Positions 27,280 to 45,362 are shown, numbered from the stretch's first letter. The stretch: 64,000 nucleotides of DNA from Plantago ovata (GCA_028274465.1 CM051456.1:13419745-13483744), one strand, 5' to 3'. Notes: a model not told the origin generated them from the letters alone. Program-made: numbers and translations.

Positions 27280-28288
27280 GTTTATGTACGATAACTTTAC
27301 CTCACTTCAATTTTTGTATCGTAGCTCTCTACTTGTTAATTTATGTACCATATAGGTTTTCTCCAACTTGATTTTTTTTACTCCGGTGACATTTTTCAAT
27401 TGAATTAGGCAAATTAGACCTCAGAACGTCTTCATTCGGGCATTCGAACTTGACTAATTCACCTAAAATAAAATGAAAATAAACTTATAAAAATAAAGAT
27501 TTTTAATTTTTAGAACAATAAAGTAGAAGTAAATTTTTTTGAAAAGAACTTAAAAAATAAAAAATTATTAATAACTCTTTGACAATACTATTTTCAGTAA
27601 AAAGAAGGTAAAAAAAGTTTTTGGAAAGAATTTAAAAAATGAAAAATGAAATAATTATAGTTTTTAGTTTTTTCTTTCCAAAATATATGTTACATAAAGA
27701 AACTTTAAAAAGCAAAAAATAAATTTAAAAATTGAAAATACTAATAAATACTATTTACCAAACTATATTTTAGGGAAACAAAATTAAAAGCAAAATCCAT
27801 TAAAAACTGTGTCCCGAAATAACTTAAAGAATAAATAATGAAAAAAAGGTGATTATTATTTCTTGCCACAATAAAAAAAATGGGGTAAAGAATTTAACAA
27901 CTTAAAAATAATAAAATTATGATTATTATTTTGCCACAATACATTTGACAGTATCTCTTAGTTTTTATGATAACTTTTTAAATGTTATAGTGAATTAATT
28001 GAGTTCTAACACGCGAACCAAGGCGCCCTTTAGTGTAATTCACAAATTCTTAGTTTTCATCATAAATTTTCAATGTCAATTAATTGGGTTCTAATGTGAG
28101 AACTAAGTCACTCCCTAATTCACTAAATTGGTGGTAAATTAGATACATAATCCTAATTCTACCGAAAAATGTCACTGGAGTACACAAATTAAAGATGTAG
28201 GACATATATGGTACATGCATTAACAAGTGGAAAGTTATAATTGTACAAAAACTAAAAGAGAGGAAAAATTACGGTACATAAAATAAAC
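27280..28288. mobile_element. DNA transposon relic with long (~130 bp) terminal inverted repeats
   Basis: 27283-27412 matches the reverse complement of about 28160-28288: both contain TTTATGTAC..., CTTGTTAAT, ATGTACCATATA, ACTCC(G/A)GTGACATTTTTC and GAATTAGG in the same order. The ~750-bp interior is AT-rich and non-coding. Long TIRs without coding capacity fit a non-autonomous Mutator-like element; a clear target-site duplication was not found. Confidence 0.75.
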
Positions 28289-28517
28289 TCTTTTCCAAAT
28301 TGATCATGTTTCTGATTTCAGTTTATATTAGTAATAAAGATAATTATATTCCTCAAATTCAACTTAAAATATCAAACATCACCCATACTTAAATGCTTCA
28401 TTTTCATCAAACTCAATCTTTACTTTCTCGAATTCAAAAAGATACATGCTACATGAGGAATTGTAACGTGCCGTCTGACGAAGTCGGACGATGCTTCTTT
28501 ACAATTGACCCAAAACA

Positions 28518-28725
28518 TTTAATTTGTAAGGATGCTTAAAATTATAAGATGTCGATGATTATCAATTTGTAAGGATGTTGGCATAATTAGAAGATATCGA
28601 TGCTTATCAATTTGTAAGGTTTTTTTCTTTTTCTTTTTTTTTTTCTTTTTTTTTTGAAAAGAATTTGTAAGGATATTGAAATTAGAACATGGCGATACGG
28701 TAATTGTTAGGATGCTTGAAATTTT
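28518..28725. repeat. Imperfect ~45-bp tandem repeats
   Basis: AATTTGTAAGGATG(C/T)T... recurs at about 28518, 28564, 28608, 28662 and (as AATTGTTAGGATGCTTG) 28703, with GATGTCGATGATTATC-like ends. A T/C-rich run of about 40 bases interrupts the third copy. Confidence 0.8.
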
Positions 28726-29512
28726 GATTGAATACTTAGTGAATTGAATAATTGTCCAGAAACAAGGTTTAACGAGGTTGACAATTTTAAGTCTTTTATC
28801 AGGTAGAATTTGAATTTTGAATGCATATAAATCTAACAAATATACTAAAAATATACAATAATTATATTAAACAAGTCAATCAAAATAAGAAGGTTAATTT
28901 AGTTCTAATGTATTTAGACACTATTTTTTTTGTATTGTAATAAGTTTTTCCATATGTCACTAATTTGATATAAATTATTAGAAACATCAACAATGTGTAA
29001 TTAACCCTTACTTTATTTATGCGGACATTATATTATTGGTGTTAATGTTATACTTATTTAAAATACACTTTTTATTGCATTTTGGTTAAGTAAAATTAGT
29101 ACGGTACGAAGCAGTACTAAAATGAGCCCAAAACTGCTACTATCAAAGAAACTTGTGTTTCTTACCTGCTCCTTGACATTCATAATCTGAAATGTGACAA
29201 GCTAAGTATGCCTTTCCAACTCCAGAACAAAATGTCTCAGTTCTCTAATACACAACATTCATCTTCTACATGTGACTGAATGACTACCTAATCCTTAATT
29301 CTAAATCCTAATGTCCATGTAGTTGTTGGTATTTGAATCGCCCAAACCTTAGCTTACACGCATAGGAACAGCTAAAGTACAGACGGAATAAATAAAGAAC
29401 GAGATTCGACCAGAAAACTTCAAGAAAAAAAAAAAACTATGAAAGTCAGATGCCGAATGGGGCAACTAATCTAAAGACCAATCTTGCAAGATTTATAAAT
29501 ACTTCCACTGGT
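28726..29512. other. Intergenic and NADP-ME 3' flank
   Basis: No gene or repeat recognised. The end nearest 29512 is the 3' UTR of the malic enzyme gene. Confidence 0.5.
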
Positions 29513-34714
<5,202 letters not shown>

Positions 34715-34814
34715 GATGCAGAGATTTTTTAATTAGACAGGGGAGGGGGAATGAAAGAGAAGAGAAGAGAAGAGAGGAAAAGGAAAAAAAGAGGGTTGGT
34801 GAGGTGTGTGTTCC

Positions 34815-34823
34815 TTCTTATAG
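34815..34823 (-). promoter_or_regulatory. TATA-like box of NADP-ME
   Basis: CTATAAGAA on the minus strand, about 100 bases upstream of the start codon, with a purine/pyrimidine-rich leader (GAGAAGAGAAG on +) between them. Confidence 0.45.
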
Positions 34824-34829
34824 GATCTG

Positions 34830-35894
34830 TGCTGGTTCTTCTTCTTCATTAGTACATTTTTTTTTCCTATATTTCTCTGTCCTAGTTGTCATTTTCGAGT
34901 TGCCACTTTCAGGACATTAATTGTTGTTTAAATTAGGTAAGAAGAAGAAGAACCGTGTGGAGTGGATTGGATTGAATTAGAATATTAGATTGGATTATTT
35001 ACAAGAACACGCTGCTACTGTGTTTAGAAATTCCAATTGATGATTTCATAAGCATGACTGTTATGTTACTCAAATTGCTCAAATTGGTTGCACGTTTTTA
35101 ATGTCACTTACTCACCCATTCAATTCCATTACATACAGAGCTGGATTAGTTGGTGATTTTGATTACCCACTCACGTGATTCATTTCAGAACTGTACTACT
35201 ACTAGTGTTCTGGGCTTCTAATTTGCCCATTGGGTCCAAATGAAGAATATCTCTCTCTGCATAACTGGGGCATTCGCTTTTTTTTCCAGACTTATTAGAT
35301 ACTGACCCCACCTTAAACAATACTATTACCAAATCTGCATGTAGGCTGGGATTTAAATTTTAGAGGTTTCCTGCGAATTTTTAAATACCAAGTATATACT
35401 TTATTGAGGAGGAGTAGTAAACTAATAATCCTTTTTTCATATATATACTTCTTATAGACTCGTATAACTAAAGTAGAAAAAAGATATTACATATTTCCAA
35501 TAATTATATATACCGTCCAAATTCAATTTGAAAACGCTCAATTATAATATTCGATCTAATAAATGATTAATGATTATCTTTAAGTTATTCAATCTAACAT
35601 AAATAAAAATTAAATATTAAAAGAATAACATAAACAAAACAAAGGAATACGGTAGTTGTTTTAAATTATCCAACCCAACACGTTACACAATTACGTATCA
35701 TTGCTATATTATCACGTTGTTTGTAATAATATTAGATAAAATGTCGTTATTGTTAGTTTTTTATTTTCTATTCTCTTCTTCTTTCCTTTTTTCTTTTTTT
35801 TTTTTTTAAACTTCTCAATGAAATTTAAAAAATAAAAAAATTTATTATGCAGTGTGTATTGATATAATGTTACAAAACAAAAGGGTGTCATCGA
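34830..35894. other. Intergenic, nothing recognised
   Basis: NADP-ME promoter side and AT-rich DNA without gene-like frames. Confidence 0.5.
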
Positions 35895-37066
35895 CAAAAA
35901 AGGAGATGAGAGATCCTTGGTGCATTGTATGGAATACTCTGTGCCAATTAGAGTAACTCGTGGCCCCGCGAAGATAGTAGTAGCTATGTGAGGAAGCTGT
36001 GCACATATGATGGCCTATATCAGGTCGTCGAGCACTAGGCACCAGAAGGACTATTTGGCTATACAATGTACAAATTTTGATTGAAGCGAATGGAAGGACA
36101 ACCACCTCTGTTAATAGATGACCGAATTCAGTTTTTTGCGAGGCAATGTTCCTAAATTGATTTCTGGAATTCGAGGGTTGGTATGTGAAGATTTTATAGG
36201 AGGCCAAGAAGATATTCCTATCCCTGCTACTAATGTGGTCGATGATTCGTCGATGCTCACGAAAAGGGTTTACCTGCATAAAGGATATAAAGTTCAACGA
36301 CAATGTGGATGCTCCTAGGATTGCACCCATGTAAATGTGAAAAAGTTTGTTTTGATCCAAAAAGTTGTGCTTGTGCCAAGTTCAATGGTGGTGAGTGGTG
36401 ACTTCCCTTATGTCAAGAAGAATGGTGGCAGATTAGCCGAGACAAAGTCTCTTGTCTTTGAATGTGGCCCACATTGTGAATGTGGACCACAATGCGTGAA
36501 TAAGACCTCTCAAAAGCCCAAGTACCGCATGAAGGTGAGCATGATATACGTCACTATATTTCCAGTCGTTACTATTATATCGTACTATGTTATAATATAA
36601 TAACTACAATCTGCTTGCATTTCAATGTTGTAATTATAGATATTTTGCACGCCAAAGAAGGGGTGGGGGGGTTAGATCTTGGGATTTAATACCTTATGGA
36701 GCTCTGGCGTGTGAATATATTGGTATGATAGAGAAAAATGTAGACTTGGATCATGATGCTGACAATTCCTATGTATTTGACATAGACTGCCCAAAAACCA
36801 TTAAAGGCCTTGACGGCCGAGAGAGCCGACTACGGGACGTATCATTTCCATCCCACATACAGAAGCATCTATATGAAGAAGAAATTTCATAAATTGTGCC
36901 ATTATGCATTGATGCAGGGCAGTCAAGCAATGTAACCTGGTTCATCAATCATAGTTGCCAACCGAATTTGTTTGTGCAGTGTATGCTAAGCAAACACCAT
37001 GACCCTTATCAGCCAAGGGTGATTCTTGTTGATGTAGATAATATACCACTGATGAAGGTTATTTCT
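35895..37066 (+). pseudogene. SUVH-type histone H3K9 methyltransferase pseudogene
   Basis: Read across frames, this strand shows the end of an SRA (YDG) domain at about 35905-36110 (PVRV-RG-like start, YDGLYQVV, GQPPLLID). Then come the linker (GLVCEDFIGGQEDIPIPATNVVDD), the Cys-rich pre-SET zinc cluster (CKCEKVCFDPKSCACAKFNGG, then GGRLAETKSLVFECGPHCECGPQC) and the SET domain (KGWG near 36655, YVFDIDC, NHSCQPNLFVQC, DNIPLMK). A GT-AG-like intron follows KPKYRMK (36537-~36639), so it is a DNA-level copy. Several frameshifts and stops break it, and the post-SET part is replaced by LINE sequence. Intact relatives (SUVH4/KRYPTONITE group) bind methylated DNA and methylate H3K9. Confidence 0.85.
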
Positions 37067-37069
37067 AAG

Positions 37070-38987
37070 ACCTGATCAAACCTTATTAAGGAAGATTTTC
37101 AGTTGGTTAAGGAAGAGAATCTGAAATAAGGTACAAGGGTATGATTCTAAGTGTTCATCTAAAGCAGTTAAGGAAGTTCTTATTAAATATGTCATTCAGT
37201 CTATTCCTACCTATGTGATGAGTTGCTTTAAACTCCTTGATATTTGCTTCAAGAAATTAATTTCATTATTGCTAAGTTTTGGTAGGGCAATGGTGGTGTA
37301 AGGAAAATTAATCGGGTCATTGTGGCGATTTATGTGATTCGGAAAAGGATGGTGGGATGGGTCTTAGGGATCTTCGTTCCTTAATCTTGCAATGTTGGGT
37401 ATGGCGAATTGTTATTATCATAATTCTTTATTGAGTCGGGTTCTTAAGGCTAAGTATTTCCCTTCTACTGATATCTTTGATTATTTTGTTGAAGCTAATG
37501 ACTCTTTTACTAATTGGAAGAGTATTTTTACTTCTTTGAATTTGGTTAAACAAGGTATTAGATAGAAAGTGGGGAGGGGCGGGCTGAATATGTTTTTTTA
37601 ATTATGTGGAAGGATGGGTGGATTCCTCGTGATCATGGACTTACGCCTTATACTACTAATCTCCATATTTTAGAAGACCTTATAGTTCCATCCTTATATA
37701 TGGATGGAGGAGGACGATGTGAATTGAATTCTTCAAATACCTTTACCCCTCTCGTAGTTTACCAGATGTACATGTTTGGCACTATTTAGCCAATGGTTAA
37801 TATTTGGTTAAGTCGGCGTATTGGTTAGCTAGATCCTTGGATAAGCAGAAGAGATCTAAGCTTACTGGTAGTGGTAGTAATTTACAGAGACGAGATTGGA
37901 ATTGGGTTTGGAAGGTTCATCTTCCAAACAAGGTTAAGGTCTTTTTTTCTTTTTTTTTTCTTTTGGCGTTTATTACGCAATTCTTTGCCCATTTTAGTGA
38001 ATTTACTACGTAGAGGTTTGGTTGTGGTAGATACTTGTTCGTTGTGTGATACTCGATCTGAGTCCCTATTGCATATATTTAGAGACTATACTTTTGGGCA
38101 CTTTGTTTGGGCTATGCCGAACCTAACTTATTTTGTACTTGTTGATTCTTCTTATGATGTTGTTGCTCGGATTTACGCAACTCGTGCAGGACTCAATGGT
38201 TCAAAGTTTGATACTTTCGTGTGCATATGTTGGAGTTTGTGTCATTCTCGCAATAAGAATGCTCACGGAAGTATTGCAGCAGACGCATAGGGAGTTACTA
38301 TGGTTTGTGAAACTGTTCATGGGTCATTTTCATGAAGCCTAGAGGTGATTTGTGGCTCCAATGGGGGCATGGGTAGGAAGATAATTGGCAGCCTCTTGTG
38401 GAGGGCTTTTTCAAAGTAAATTATGACGCTTTTTTTTTACGACTACGCAAGGAAGTATAAGTGTGGTGATTTGTGAGGCAGCTGATCGTGTTGTGCGATG
38501 GAAACGTGACTATTTTCCTTGCATTCAAAGCCCATAAACAGTTGAATCTCTAGCAGCACGGTCTGCCCTCCAACTCGCTGCAGAAATGTGCCTTTCCCAT
38601 GGCTTCCTAGAAGTAGATCAACCGCTTTGTTGACTGGATTAACAGTAGCGTGGTAGCACATGGTATCCAAGAATTCAGACCGAGACAGACTCCTTACTAC
38701 TCTTCAAGATGATTAACGATGAGGTGGCTTGTGATGATGATGTCGAGCTGAAAGGGATGGTAGGAGAATGCAAAGTGTTGCTTCATAATCCTTGGCAAAC
38801 TGAGTTTAGATGGATAAGTCGGTCTGCAAATGTATGCAGCTGATAGATTGGCTAAATTTAGACATTACGAATTTGAGGTTGAAAATATTTTGGGATTTAC
38901 CACCTCAATCCCTCGTACCTTTTTTGAACTTTGATATAGTATGAGGACCGGAATGCATTGCATTACCAAAAAAAAAAAAAAAAAATA
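37070..38987 (+). mobile_element. Degenerate LINE (L1-type) with poly(A) end
   Basis: Broken frames follow the order typical of the C-terminal half of plant LINE ORF2: RT thumb (VLIKYVIQSIPTYVMSCFKL, ~37170-37240), GGMGLRDLRS (37353), the zf-RVT region (KSAYWLARS, WVWKVHLPNKVKVF, then CSLCDTRSESLLHIFRDY, 37804-38290) and an RNase H domain (about 38390-38880; VNYDA, then ADRLAKF). It ends with about 18 A at 38970-38987. The 5' end is truncated inside the SUVH pseudogene. Not active. Confidence 0.85.
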
Positions 38988-39229
38988 CTATTGCTCCTTC
39001 TTTGTCTGATGCGGGCTCTCTGATTATGGAAATTAAGCTACACTCCTTGGAGTTTAATCCGATTACTTTTAATATCATTAGACATACTGGGCTCATGCTT
39101 TAGATAAGTGTGTTTTTTTTTTTTTTTTTTACTAAGAGTGGTACTGTTTTGCCATTTGAGTTTGAATACATTGTGTAAGTTGTTATGTTTTAAATGCAAC
39201 TGATTTGGTTTCTCGAAAAAAAAAAATAC
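38988..39229 (+). mobile_element. Second LINE tail (RNase H end)
   Basis: Directly after the first LINE's poly(A), APSLSDAGSLIMEIK...FNPITFNIIRHTG reads like the last third of a LINE RNase H domain, followed by a T-run and 3'-UTR-like sequence that ends in an A-run at 39219-39229. Suggests one LINE nested in or beside another. Confidence 0.5.
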
Positions 39230-39816
39230 TACTCGAAAAGAAAAATTATTGGCATGAATGATTTTATTAGCCTATCTAAACTATTAACTCAATTTGGGGC
39301 ATTATAATCATAAAATGGTATGGGGGCGAGTCCCTAGTGTATATTTGATTTCGAGAATCTTTTTGCAAAAAACTTCAAAGTGAAGAGCGTTTGTTCGAAA
39401 TGTTAGAATGGATTCCCTATTGAGATTTCTGAATGTGCACATAAATAAAGTAATACAACACTCATTATGGACGCTATAAATGGACCTATTTGGGGCTAAA
39501 ATCCCTAATTAAGCCACAAATAGCATCCGAATGTATGTTATAGGGGGCTACTAATTAGTCTTCCAAATATGGACACACTATAAAAGAAATATGGAGTAAT
39601 ATGTAAGCTATGTGACCCACAAGAAAGTCTCATATAATCCAAAACAATTGAAAATTCATCTAGAAAGGCCTTTTTAAAAAACTTTTATGTTTAAAGTTCC
39701 ATAATTGACCGCAACATTGATCTAATAATAATTTAGGTTGATAATAAAAATATTTCATCTAAATAAGCAATATGAATATAGGATATAATTAGAAACTGAA
39801 CTTCAGAGTTCAGATT
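39230..39816. other. Intergenic, nothing recognised
   Basis: AT-rich spacer before the tRNA gene. Confidence 0.5.
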
Positions 39817-39889
39817 GCCCGTCTAGCTCAGTTGGTAGAGCGCAAGGCTCTTAACCTTGTGGTCGTGGGTTCGAGCCCCACGGTGGGCG
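39817..39889 (+). tRNA. trnK-CUU: tRNA-Lys (anticodon CUU)
   Basis: A 73-nt cloverleaf: acceptor GCCCGTC/GGTGGGC with discriminator G, D arm TAGCTCAGTTGGTAGAGC, anticodon stem-loop CAAGG-CTCTTAA-CCTTG, and T arm GTGGG-TTCGAGC-CCCAC. No intron. Both internal Pol III boxes are intact and a TTTTATTTT terminator follows at once, so it is likely functional and nuclear. Confidence 0.97.
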
Positions 39890-39890
39890 G

Positions 39891-39899
39891 TTTTATTTT
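39891..39899 (+). terminator. Pol III T-run terminator of tRNA-Lys
   Basis: TTTTATTTT begins two bases after the mature tRNA 3' end. Confidence 0.8.
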
Positions 39900-40500
39900 C
39901 ATTGCAACACGCTTTTATTGTTTTGGGCCGAGATCCTGTTTGGCAAAGTTCTTGGGCTGAGTTTTACTTTGCCTGTTGGATTATTGGACCAATATCATGT
40001 TGAAAAGTTCCTGGACTCTGCAGTGAAGACTGGGCATTATTTTCTTTTGGAGCAAGATGCTATGATTTCTACTAATTTTCTAGCAAAACAATGCAATGTG
40101 ATATCCACTTTGATTTCTCCTTTTAATCGAGTCTGTTGATTTGAAAATGACAAGTCAATATTATCCACTATGTTGGAACTTTAAACTTGACTCGAGATCG
40201 CATTACAGTAATTTATTGTTGTATGCACAAATTAGATGTTTTCCAAACATGGCTGGTACATAAAAAGAAATGGACATCAGAAGAATCAGAAGTCGGTGCC
40301 ATGAAGAAGAAGCATTTGGAGGTTTTCGAGAAAAATTCATCAAGAAAAATGTAAAAATAATGAACCTCTTGCTAAGCTTACATACTCGTAAACCAAACAA
40401 TATACTCGTGAACCAAAAAGAGCACTAGGTTTTTAGAATTCTAAGATGAATATGAGTTGGTCCTATGAAAACGAACAATAAGTGTTACCCACAAATGGTT

Positions 40501-40610
40501 CATAGTGCATGTGAATTGCCCACGTTCGGTGCGAGATAAAATCTAGAAACTTCCCGATAAAGATCATAGTGCATGTGAATTGCCCACATTCGGTGCGAGA
40601 TAAAATCCCA
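40501..40610. repeat. 64-bp-period tandem duplication
   Basis: CATAGTGCATGTGAATTGCC...GCGAGATAAAATC at 40501 recurs at 40565 with one change (CACGTTCGG to CACATTCGG). Confidence 0.92.
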
Positions 40611-40889
40611 ACAAACTATGGAGTAATGTTTATTTAAATTTTTTCAAATTCCACATATCGTGATTGTAATGCCCAGTCTCTTGTAAGTCAAGTAGTGGTT
40701 CATTGGACTAGTTTGGGTTTCATTAGTTGTTCGAGTACTGTTATTGACTTTATTTGATTCAACTTAAAAAAATATAGCTTTTAGTTCAGTACAAGTTTAC
40801 ATAGTTGAAATTTATTACTTTGATAAGTTCAGTTAAGTTTACATCAGTTCATCGTGTTTCAACTGAATCAAACAAAGCCTATGTACAAC

Positions 40890-41071
40890 CAGGGACGGAA
40901 TCAGAACTTAGGATTAGGGGGGGCGAACTTACATATATATGGTTTTTTCTAAAGTTTAGGGGGTAGGGGGGGGGGGGGAAGTTGAAAAATCGTAAAAATT
41001 CCATTTAAAAATTTTGAAAAATCGAATAGTCCTCCTAATTTTTTTTTGAGGGCCCCCCGGTTCCACCACTG
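40890..41071. mobile_element. hAT-like MITE
   Basis: A 182-bp element starting CAGGGACGGAATC and ending GGTTCCACCACTG, imperfect inverse of each other. It is flanked by near-identical 8-mers TGTACAAC (40882-40889) and TTTACAAC (41072-41079). Eight-base duplications and CAG-start ends fit the hAT superfamily. The interior has G-runs and is non-coding. Confidence 0.75.
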
Positions 41072-41079
41072 TTTACAAC

Positions 41080-41799
41080 AGACAAGTTAACATTCTTTCC
41101 AATGGATTTTGTCCCAATTACTGCATACTGAGAAACTTTTTAAATGGTCGCAAATCATAAGATTACTATAGAGTAACCATGATTAATATTGATTTATTTT
41201 ATGAATATATTTTTAAATCGAAAGGTACACCTACATTGACATTACTTATTTTAGGGTAAAGTCTATTTTATATATTAGATTGTCCCATATTCAATATAGG
41301 TACCCTATAAGTGGCTTTATCTAATTTAGGTTAGGTACTTTATGGTTGCATACTGTTCAATTTTGGTGATTTTTCTATTCAATAGAAAGAAAGTGAATAA
41401 CAAAGCACGTAGCAAACCCTCATCCAATAGTAATGGATAGCGAAATAATAGGAAATGAGAATTACAAAAAAAAATAAAAAAAATAAAATAAAATGTAGGT
41501 GCGTGGTTACACTTTTCGGCAATTTGAAGTACCAAAAAAATAGATTTTAATGCACATATAACACGTGTTAATTTTTCTTTTTGTCTTGCAATTTTGAATC
41601 GGCCCGGTATGTAGTCGCCGAACGTTTGTATTGTTCGTTCTTTTCCCGTTAAATTTAAAAAGTAACAAAACTTGATTAGTATGGTACATAAGTTGAACAT
41701 AGCACAAGGTAGGTCATTTCATCCTTTAATCACTTCATAATTCAGGACTTCAAAATTATTATAATGTAGGTCATTTCATCACGTATTTCAAGGTGTCTT
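41080..41799. other. Intergenic with possible further Mutator-like remains
   Basis: Low-complexity and phrase-like sequence (GGTACCCTATAAG..., AACTTATGTACCATAC) suggests old DNA-transposon ends, but I could not pair convincing terminal repeats. A 14-base direct repeat TAGGTCATTTCATC occurs at 41710 and 41767. Confidence 0.3.
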
Positions 41800-42060
41800 T
41801 TAAGAAATATAAAGCTAAAATTATATCAATAAAGCAAGGAGCATAAGTAATGCTCAATGCCGAAAAACGAAGTACAAAAAGTTACCATGGTCGAGTCAAA
41901 GAGTAAAAAGGTCTAGCACAATTAGACACAACAACCGAGACAAAAACTCCAAAACAAGAACAAGCCTAAAGATGACTAGTTAGAAGACATCTTATGTTCT
42001 CTAGGTGAAGCCTCAGTTTCCATTGCATGTTTGGATTGAATGCAATGGCATCTCATAGCG
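41800..42060 (-). mobile_element. LINE 3'-end relic
   Basis: On the minus strand, GAGCATTACTTATGCTC, then CTTGCTTTATTGATATAATTTTAGC, closely parallels the 3' end of the LINE at 54331-57241 (GAGCATTTCTTATACTCG, then TTTTTAATAAAAGTTTTTAGCC). No coding domain is left. Confidence 0.5.
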
Positions 42061-45000
42061 AATTCACCTGTCTGTGGGTCGCAATGTTGCATTTTCTATC
42101 AATACAGTAGTATTCATTGATCCATTTTCATTTCGATTTATACTTGAAGAATTCTACGTACATTGTTTCCTTTATACGGTTTGTTAATATAATGCCAACC
42201 GAGCTCTTGGCTCCATTCCTCGGGAGGGACGAATGAGGCCATTATAACATGAGACTGAAGGAGAAGCGGATTAAGAAAAATGTACGTCAACTCCCAACAC
42301 TATGCACTACAAATCTAGCTCAAGGTTCACTTCTTAAGTATTTTCTTTCGACAAAAAACCGCATTAATGGTGTAACGATATTGAAAAACTTTAAAAGGGA
42401 AATCACAACTTATATACCTCAGAGTGTGTAGCATACGTCCCTAACTTGCACAAACATAAAATATTATACTTCAAATAAGTAGATCACATGCCGTCAAACT
42501 ATTAAGCATGGGCAGTGTAGACATTCTTTCTACCAACTAACACGATATATCCGCCCTTATTTCCCCCCCTCCATGATAGTTGTTCAAAAAATTACAAAAC
42601 CTATTCTTCTTCATGCCTCATGGCCATGGTTGAAGCCACACATCAAGGAGGGACTCACGTGCAGTAGTTGCCTTTCACGTGACTTTCTTGCTCGTGCAAC
42701 CACGTTAGAGATTTTCCTTCTAAAAGCCAAAAATATATAAATTAAATAAAAGAACAAAAATGGGGAAAAGGAGAAAAAATCAGCAAGGGGAGAAAGAAAA
42801 TTATAAAATTCCAGTAATGAACTAATGATCGAGATATAACAAGTTTCCAGCTATTGGCAATTTGACCACCGACCCTTTGGGACGGACTTAGTATATATAT
42901 CATCATGCTACTACTAATTATTGTTAGTGACCTACTCTAAGTATGATCATCGTATATAATTAAGTTAATTAATTAATTAAATTGTACACGGTATTTGGAA
43001 TTTTACATGTAAATAATTTAGCAAGCATGTTGAGATGCTACTAATCCTGTAATAACACATGACTGCTGACAACAGCCCTTCTCCTCTGTCACGTCTCACG
43101 TGCTAACTTGGATCAATTCCAACCATCTAAATTTGTTTAAACAGCTTCTAATAGTCCCTCGCTTAATTAAAAAAAAAAACCTTCTAATAGTACTCAAAAT
43201 TATTCATGGAAAATACTACTAAAGTCTAAATGTGATTAGGAAACCATACTAATTCAATTAAAGATGTAATTCATTACTAACTCTGAAGTAAACTGGTAAA
43301 TTCTTAGACATATTTAAAAAAATAAAAAATAAAACTCATAATAATAGAATCCCAATTTCAAAAAATGAAAGATAAACAAGAATAAAGTGAGAGTTTGTAT
43401 TCTAAGCTACACATAAAACCAAAAGAAGAATATTTTTTCCACAACCACATAGATTATTAAATTAAATTGAAGGAATATATTTTTAGGCGATGAAGTTGAG
43501 TTGTTGGAAATTGTGAGGTATATCATAGATTCATTATAGTAGAGTCGTGATTGTTATTTTATCATGTCACTATAATTTGAAGTTGTGCATTTTCAATTCA
43601 TATGATATGATCATTCAAGATATCTATCATCTCCTACTACTAGTTGTGTACGTGCGCGGACGACTATGTTCCATTTTCGTCAATTAACGTAAAAGATTTT
43701 AGCGTCACAAAATATCTTTCTCTTTCATGTTTATTATTCCCTCTCCAATGCATATTCTATCTTTTGATTATTGTAATAACGGTACAACTTACGAGGAGAG
43801 CGTCAAGTGTACATGATGATTTATGTCGACCGCATAGCGCATACAAAAGGGACATTTAAATTTTTGATGATTTTAAATAAAATATATATAATGTAGCCCT
43901 TGTAAGATGACACGAGTGATAGCCATTAGCGACCGTACTTGAACCATGTCCGAGCTGTATTCATCGTGCGCTAACGTGGATTAACGAATATAATAACATG
44001 TCTAATTCTCTCTTTCTTTTCTTTCACATAACAACGGGCTAAAAAGATGCACACAGAGAATGGATTAATTAAAAATGGGAGGTAATTGACATAAATTAAA
44101 CTCTTCTGGGCCAAAGCGCAATTCTCAAGAGGCAAATTATTAGAGAGAGAATTTGGGCTCCAAATTTATGACTGTTTTGTTTTCTTTGTTTATTTCCGGA
44201 CTTAACATTAACATTTGTAGTCGATTTTTATATTTAGCACATAAATAGTACGAGTATTCCAAGAGAAACTCTCTTGTTTATATTTAAACCAAAGATAATA
44301 TTTAGGGTACCCTATAATTACAATTACGCAGTAACAAACGGTGTAGACCATTTATTGTAACACTAAATAAACACTTCTACCAATTATGCCAAACTTATAA
44401 CCTATCACTATGTGGAGGTGAAGTCTTAAACTATAGAAGATCTCAACGATAGCAAACTGCGGCTGGCCAAAATGTATGGTGTCTGATTTGGAGAAATTAT
44501 TTTCTTTTCTTTTTTGAATAACCCTAACACTATAATAAGTTTCTGGAGTACAATTTTATGTTTCTTTATCCCATAAAAAGGTAAAATGACTTGAAGAGAA
44601 GATAATTTAGTTAAAATATCAGCCCGTTTTCAGCTCAAGTACCGTACCGTGTATTGATCCAATTCAATGTTGTTTATTTTTGCCTAGTTTTTATTGGATA
44701 GTTCAAATTAGTGCCCAACCATTTATGGAAAAAATAGCGGCAAGTTAAGAGATCCAACATTACTAAGTTCATGGGATTTTAATACGTTGATAATGAAGAG
44801 ATGAAGTTTTGGAAGAAACAAGATAGTAAACCTTTCTTCGGATAGTCACGGCGACACCTGACTGACGGTAGAAAATTCCAACCTTCTTATGGAAAATAAA
44901 TACCCCAAAGCTATTATGTATGGAGGGGAATTATCCCCATTTTTTTTTTGTTCTACATAATTTTTTAACCCACATTACAATTATTACATGTCCGATTTGT

Positions 45001-45362
45001 ATATCTGAATGTAATTGGAGGAAAAACACCACTTAATTCGCACCTTTTACTAGAAGTAATTGTATAATCAAAGTTGCATGCCACCAAAATGGAAAAATCT
45101 GGTGACACGTTGCGAAAGTTGGATTCCTTTAAATTGGAGAAATATTGACACTATTAATTCGACGAGAAAATTGATAACTCCGGCCGAACATACATTAAGT
45201 AGTATGCTAAAATTGAACAATACTAATATAGCGTACCAACTTTGGTTGAAATGCCCTTCCCCTCCCCATCATTTGTTTTTTTTTGTTTTAAAGTCAAATA
45301 TTACTACTAATATCAAAAACATCCTAAACCAACCTTATTTCTCCACATATATATTAACTTTA
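42061..45362. other. Gene-poor AT-rich region
   Basis: No gene, RNA or clear element found. Several G-box cores CACGTG occur near 42658, 42677 and 43098, without a gene to attach them to. Confidence 0.5.

Noticed and set aside
35845-36360. 171-codon minus-strand open frame
   Set aside because: It lies antisense to the SRA/pre-SET remains of the SUVH pseudogene and has no recognisable motif of its own.
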